The notes beneath the pieces were generated by a model. The model did no database searches and had not been told where the DNA came from. It saw nothing but the letters and a program-made list of their open reading frames with translations. Positions 61,501 to 64,000 of a stretch of DNA of 64,000 nt are shown here, piece by piece. The position numbers were made by a program, and so were the translations under genes. The DNA lies in contig CM061102.1 in the NCBI GenBank assembly GCA_030770545.1, positions 3,523,501 to 3,587,500 of the forward strand, read 5' to 3'. Numbering within the stretch: the first letter of the stretch is position 1; every line of letters begins with the position of its first letter. The stretch is from Macropodus opercularis. Taxonomy: Eukaryota > Chordata > Actinopteri > Anabantiformes > Osphronemidae.

Positions 61501-64000
61501 GTGCAGTAAGGCTTCCCCAGGAAGCGACTTACACCCTCTCTGTAGTTTCAAGTGTCATCTGATGTGGAAGTTTCATAAACAGGAAGTAAACGTTGCTACA
61601 CCTTATTATTTGGTTCTGTTTGGGTGAGTGGCCTCTGTGCTGTCTCAGAAGATAGTCACAGTTTTTTTAGTTAATAAGCATCTACGCTCTTTAGTCTGCT
61701 TCTAAGAGAACCATTAAATGTCTCCTAGGGACTGAATTTTGAAACTTTAGCCATTAGAAGGAGGAGTCCTAAATAAAACATGAGAAGGGATTTGTCCTCA
61801 GTGTTCTGAAAGTTATTGAAGTGTACTATAGAACATCACAGTTCAAAGATGCACTCAAGAGCATTAAAATAGAGGAAATCAATAACCTGACACTGGTCCA
61901 TTGCAGGAAACATCTGCATCTCAGTCCAACGATTATCAGATGCTTTAATGGGCAGATTTTTTAAAATTCCTGATCTATTACTTGTGAGATTCATAGAGGT
62001 TGAAGTTTAAAAAGTGCACTTTTTCATTCTACTGCTGTGACACAGTGGGTTCTGTATCTTTTAAGTTATTAAATAGCAGTAATATAAAATGTGATTATAA
62101 TGTACAGCTTTATAAACACATTTTCATTTGAAGCGGACGTTACCAGCAGTTGTCCATGCCCGTAAAAGTAGTCCAGTGTCGTCTCATTACTTGAGCCAGG
62201 TCAGATCAGGTCCCACTGGGCTGCAGCTGTAGATTCCCCAGACCTGATGTTACTAGTGCACTGTTCCAGCACAGAGAGCAGCGTGATCACTTTCACATCT
62301 TCAAATGACTTTATGCAGAGAGCGGATTTAAGATAGTATGTTGTCATTATTTTCCTTGCACCATTCCAGTTTTGTATAATTGCTCTCATTGTTTTGAAAC
62401 CAAATTCGATTTGTGCACTAATATATATTTATAGTCTAGAATTCAATACATTTGTATTTTAGGTTTTTAAATATGTCTTATCATAACCTGCTGTCCTGTA
62501 TTTGATCAAAATGGTGAGTACATTGTAATAAGCCTATTTAGAGTAAGCATGTTCAGTATGTGTGTTCGTTGAACTTGAGTGTGTATCATTTTTAAGGCTG
62601 TTTTTAGTGGAATTATTCTATCCGAAGCTTTGGTAGGATGGTGTCACTACTGTATATCTGACTCGACGGTGAGCATCTCAGTTCCTGCGTTAACTGAGAC
62701 CGAGAACACAAAAAGGATGTGAAGAACCTGTGTGGAGGTGTGACGTAGCAGAGCGAGAAAGGCTTGGGAGGACGAGAGGGGTTGTCATACTGAAGAAGTT
62801 AACAAACAAATGACAACAACCCCAGTTGCTACACATAAGGACGTCCTGGGAGTTTATTTATCAATATACTTTCTTTTCTGAATTGTATAACTTTACTAGC
62901 ATGCCAGAAAATGATTGGGTTGCAATAACTAAAGGACGTGAAAGCTGTTCTCAGAATGTGTAGTCAAACAGGGGTGAAAGTAATTACTGTTCTTTTCATG
63001 TGGATTTTGGCTGGATACTGTGCTCTACACGTGTTACCCACATTCTTACTACACATTTTAGTTTTAGACAGTAGGGAGAAAGAGTAAATGAGGTTGTTGC
63101 TCTGCTTCCCACACTGTCACTCTCAAATTCACTGTAGCAGGCTGTGTCCTGAGGCTCACTGTGGCCTCAATGTTTTCACCTTGACCACCGCATCTGTCAT
63201 TTAGAGCAACATGTGGGTGTTTGCTCGCTCATCTTTGTCTCACTTAGCACAAAGCTCATTGTCCTTCTCAAGCGGCCTGTGCCTCACTTCAAGTCATAAA
63301 ACGACATAAGCCGTGTACTGACCTTTTATACACCTTTCCACAATGTGTCTATGGTGAAATGGACTTTCTCCTCTGGTCTTAAATTAGTTAGTGATACATT
63401 TTAGAATTTCCAAAGACAAAAATGACAACTGTTATTAAAGGTAAATAAAACATCCATTATTGCTATTAAATGATTTGGTGCTGTTGGGTGTGAAAATTAG
63501 TAACTATCTATTGTGTTGGGGATCTGTGTGAAATCCCCTTGAGGACCATTGAGGTCTTCCCCCTGCAATTATAGATGTATTAAGTTTCTGTTTGCTGAAT
63601 ATGACCTCTTGCCTTTAACTTATTTCCCCCTCTTTCCCCTCTCCACCAGCACTTTAGTCTCTGTGTGTGATCTTTCTTTGTGTTTTCTACCAAGGCTGAC
63701 TCTCATTTCTCCATTTATTTTACTGAAGTGAAATGTGATGTGATTTGTTGTCTTTCTATCTAACCACACTAACCTACCATCACAGGTGGTTCGTGGCTTC
63801 AAATGAAAAACACACAGTAGCTGATTGCAACTGCAGTAATCCATCAATGTGAAAACTGAATTTATACAAGCGCTAACACTTCTGTTATACTTCCAGGGGC
63901 TCTGACAGAATGTTACGATGAACTGGGGAATCGATATCAGCTGCCAGTCTACTGCCTCTCTCCTCCCGTCAACATGATTGAAGAGCGCTCAGATGAGCCT
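58590..64000 (+). CDS. ubtd2: Ubiquitin domain-containing protein 2 (5' part)
   Basis: Three coding exons are visible: 58590-58659, 60685-60921 and 63897 to the window end. Junctions are both phase 1 and read through cleanly. The 137 residues cover about 60% of the family's usual 230-240. The N-terminus MGGCVGSHHDSSGSLNENS matches human UBTD2 (UBTD1 starts MGNCVG) and has a Gly-2 that may be myristoylated. It is followed by the UBTD N-terminal domain (PKWKSDYPMTEGQLRSKRDE, FEGRKEIWDALRAA, AILDGASITLPHG, ECYDELGNRYQLPVYCL). The C-terminal ubiquitin-like domain lies to the right of the window. UBTD proteins interact with ubiquitin-conjugating enzymes; the role of UBTD2 is poorly defined. ATG 58590 lies in CATCCATGG, a good initiation context. 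Confidence 0.95.
58660..60684 (+). other. ubtd2 intron 1
   Basis: 2.0 kb. CpG-rich at its start, then a copy of the ubtd2 intron repeat (59574-59770), ending in a CT-rich polypyrimidine tract (60590-60680) before the acceptor. Confidence 0.8.
59574..59770 (+). repeat. Dispersed direct repeat, copy A
   Basis: Shares ordered blocks with 62625-62850 in the same orientation: AAGCTTTGGTNGGATG, TGTCACTACT, GTGAAGAACCTGTGTG, the 20-mer GGCTTGGGAGGACGAGAGGG and GACGTCCTGGG. It does not match a family I recognise. Confidence 0.82.
60922..63896 (+). other. ubtd2 intron 2
   Basis: 2.97 kb, AT-rich, containing the second repeat copy (62625-62850). No exon recognised. Confidence 0.8.
62625..62850 (+). 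repeat. Dispersed direct repeat, copy B
   Basis: Partner of 59574-59770, about 3.05 kb downstream. It is diverged by point changes and about 30 bp longer, mainly from an insertion after the GGACGAGAGGGG block. Confidence 0.82.

Noticed and set aside
1..64000. CRISPR arrays, bacterial operons, rRNA, tRNA, integrated viruses or intact transposons
   Set aside because: None seen. There are no spaced identical repeats, no cloverleaf with A/B boxes, and no reverse transcriptase, integrase or transposase motifs in any frame.

Overview
The window is nuclear DNA from a ray-finned (teleost) fish. The genes are split into many short exons with GT-AG introns, intron DNA is AT-rich and full of CA/TG microsatellites, and each spliced protein matches a vertebrate family closely in length and residues. 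Compact introns and the gene set suggest a percomorph-like fish; the species cannot be named from the sequence. There are no operons, CRISPR arrays, rRNA or tRNA genes, or intact transposons.

Layout, left to right. (1) 1-4000, plus strand: the 3' half of an FGF homologous factor gene, best fgf13 (three coding exons, 3'UTR with a 30-bp minisatellite); its 5' exons lie left of the window. (2) 5189-14015, minus strand: complete afap1l1, 19 coding exons and 764 codons, an actin-filament adaptor with two PH domains. (3) 15821-35694, minus strand: complete ablim3, 22 coding exons including an 8-nt microexon, 689 codons, with four LIM domains and a villin headpiece. (4) 36.2-43.7 kb: no recognisable gene. 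(5) 43.7-48.1 kb, plus strand: a beta-adrenergic receptor gene, best adrb2. It has a clear CCAAT/CRE/TATA promoter, a probable spliced 5'UTR exon and, unlike mammalian ADRB2, two introns inside the coding region. (6) 48.1-58.4 kb: no recognisable gene. (7) 58590 to the right edge, plus strand: the first three coding exons of ubtd2, cut off by the window end.

The afap1l1-ablim3-adrb2 cluster is the same neighbourhood as human 5q32, and UBTD2 is also on human 5q. FGF13 is on human X, so its presence here fits a fish chromosome that combines ancestral 5q and Xq linkage. afap1l1 and ablim3 both encode actin-cytoskeleton adaptors and lie head-to-tail; otherwise the genes look independently regulated. 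Exon boundaries were assigned by hand from splice sites, reading phase and family similarity. All phases close, and both complete multi-exon genes come out within about 6 residues of the human protein lengths recalled from memory. UTR ends and promoters are much less certain than coding exons.

I found no new molecular system. The most interesting items are the introns and promoter/uORF arrangement of adrb2, the 30-bp repeat array in the fgf13 3'UTR, the 8-nt microexon of ablim3, and a roughly 200-bp segment present twice in ubtd2 introns.
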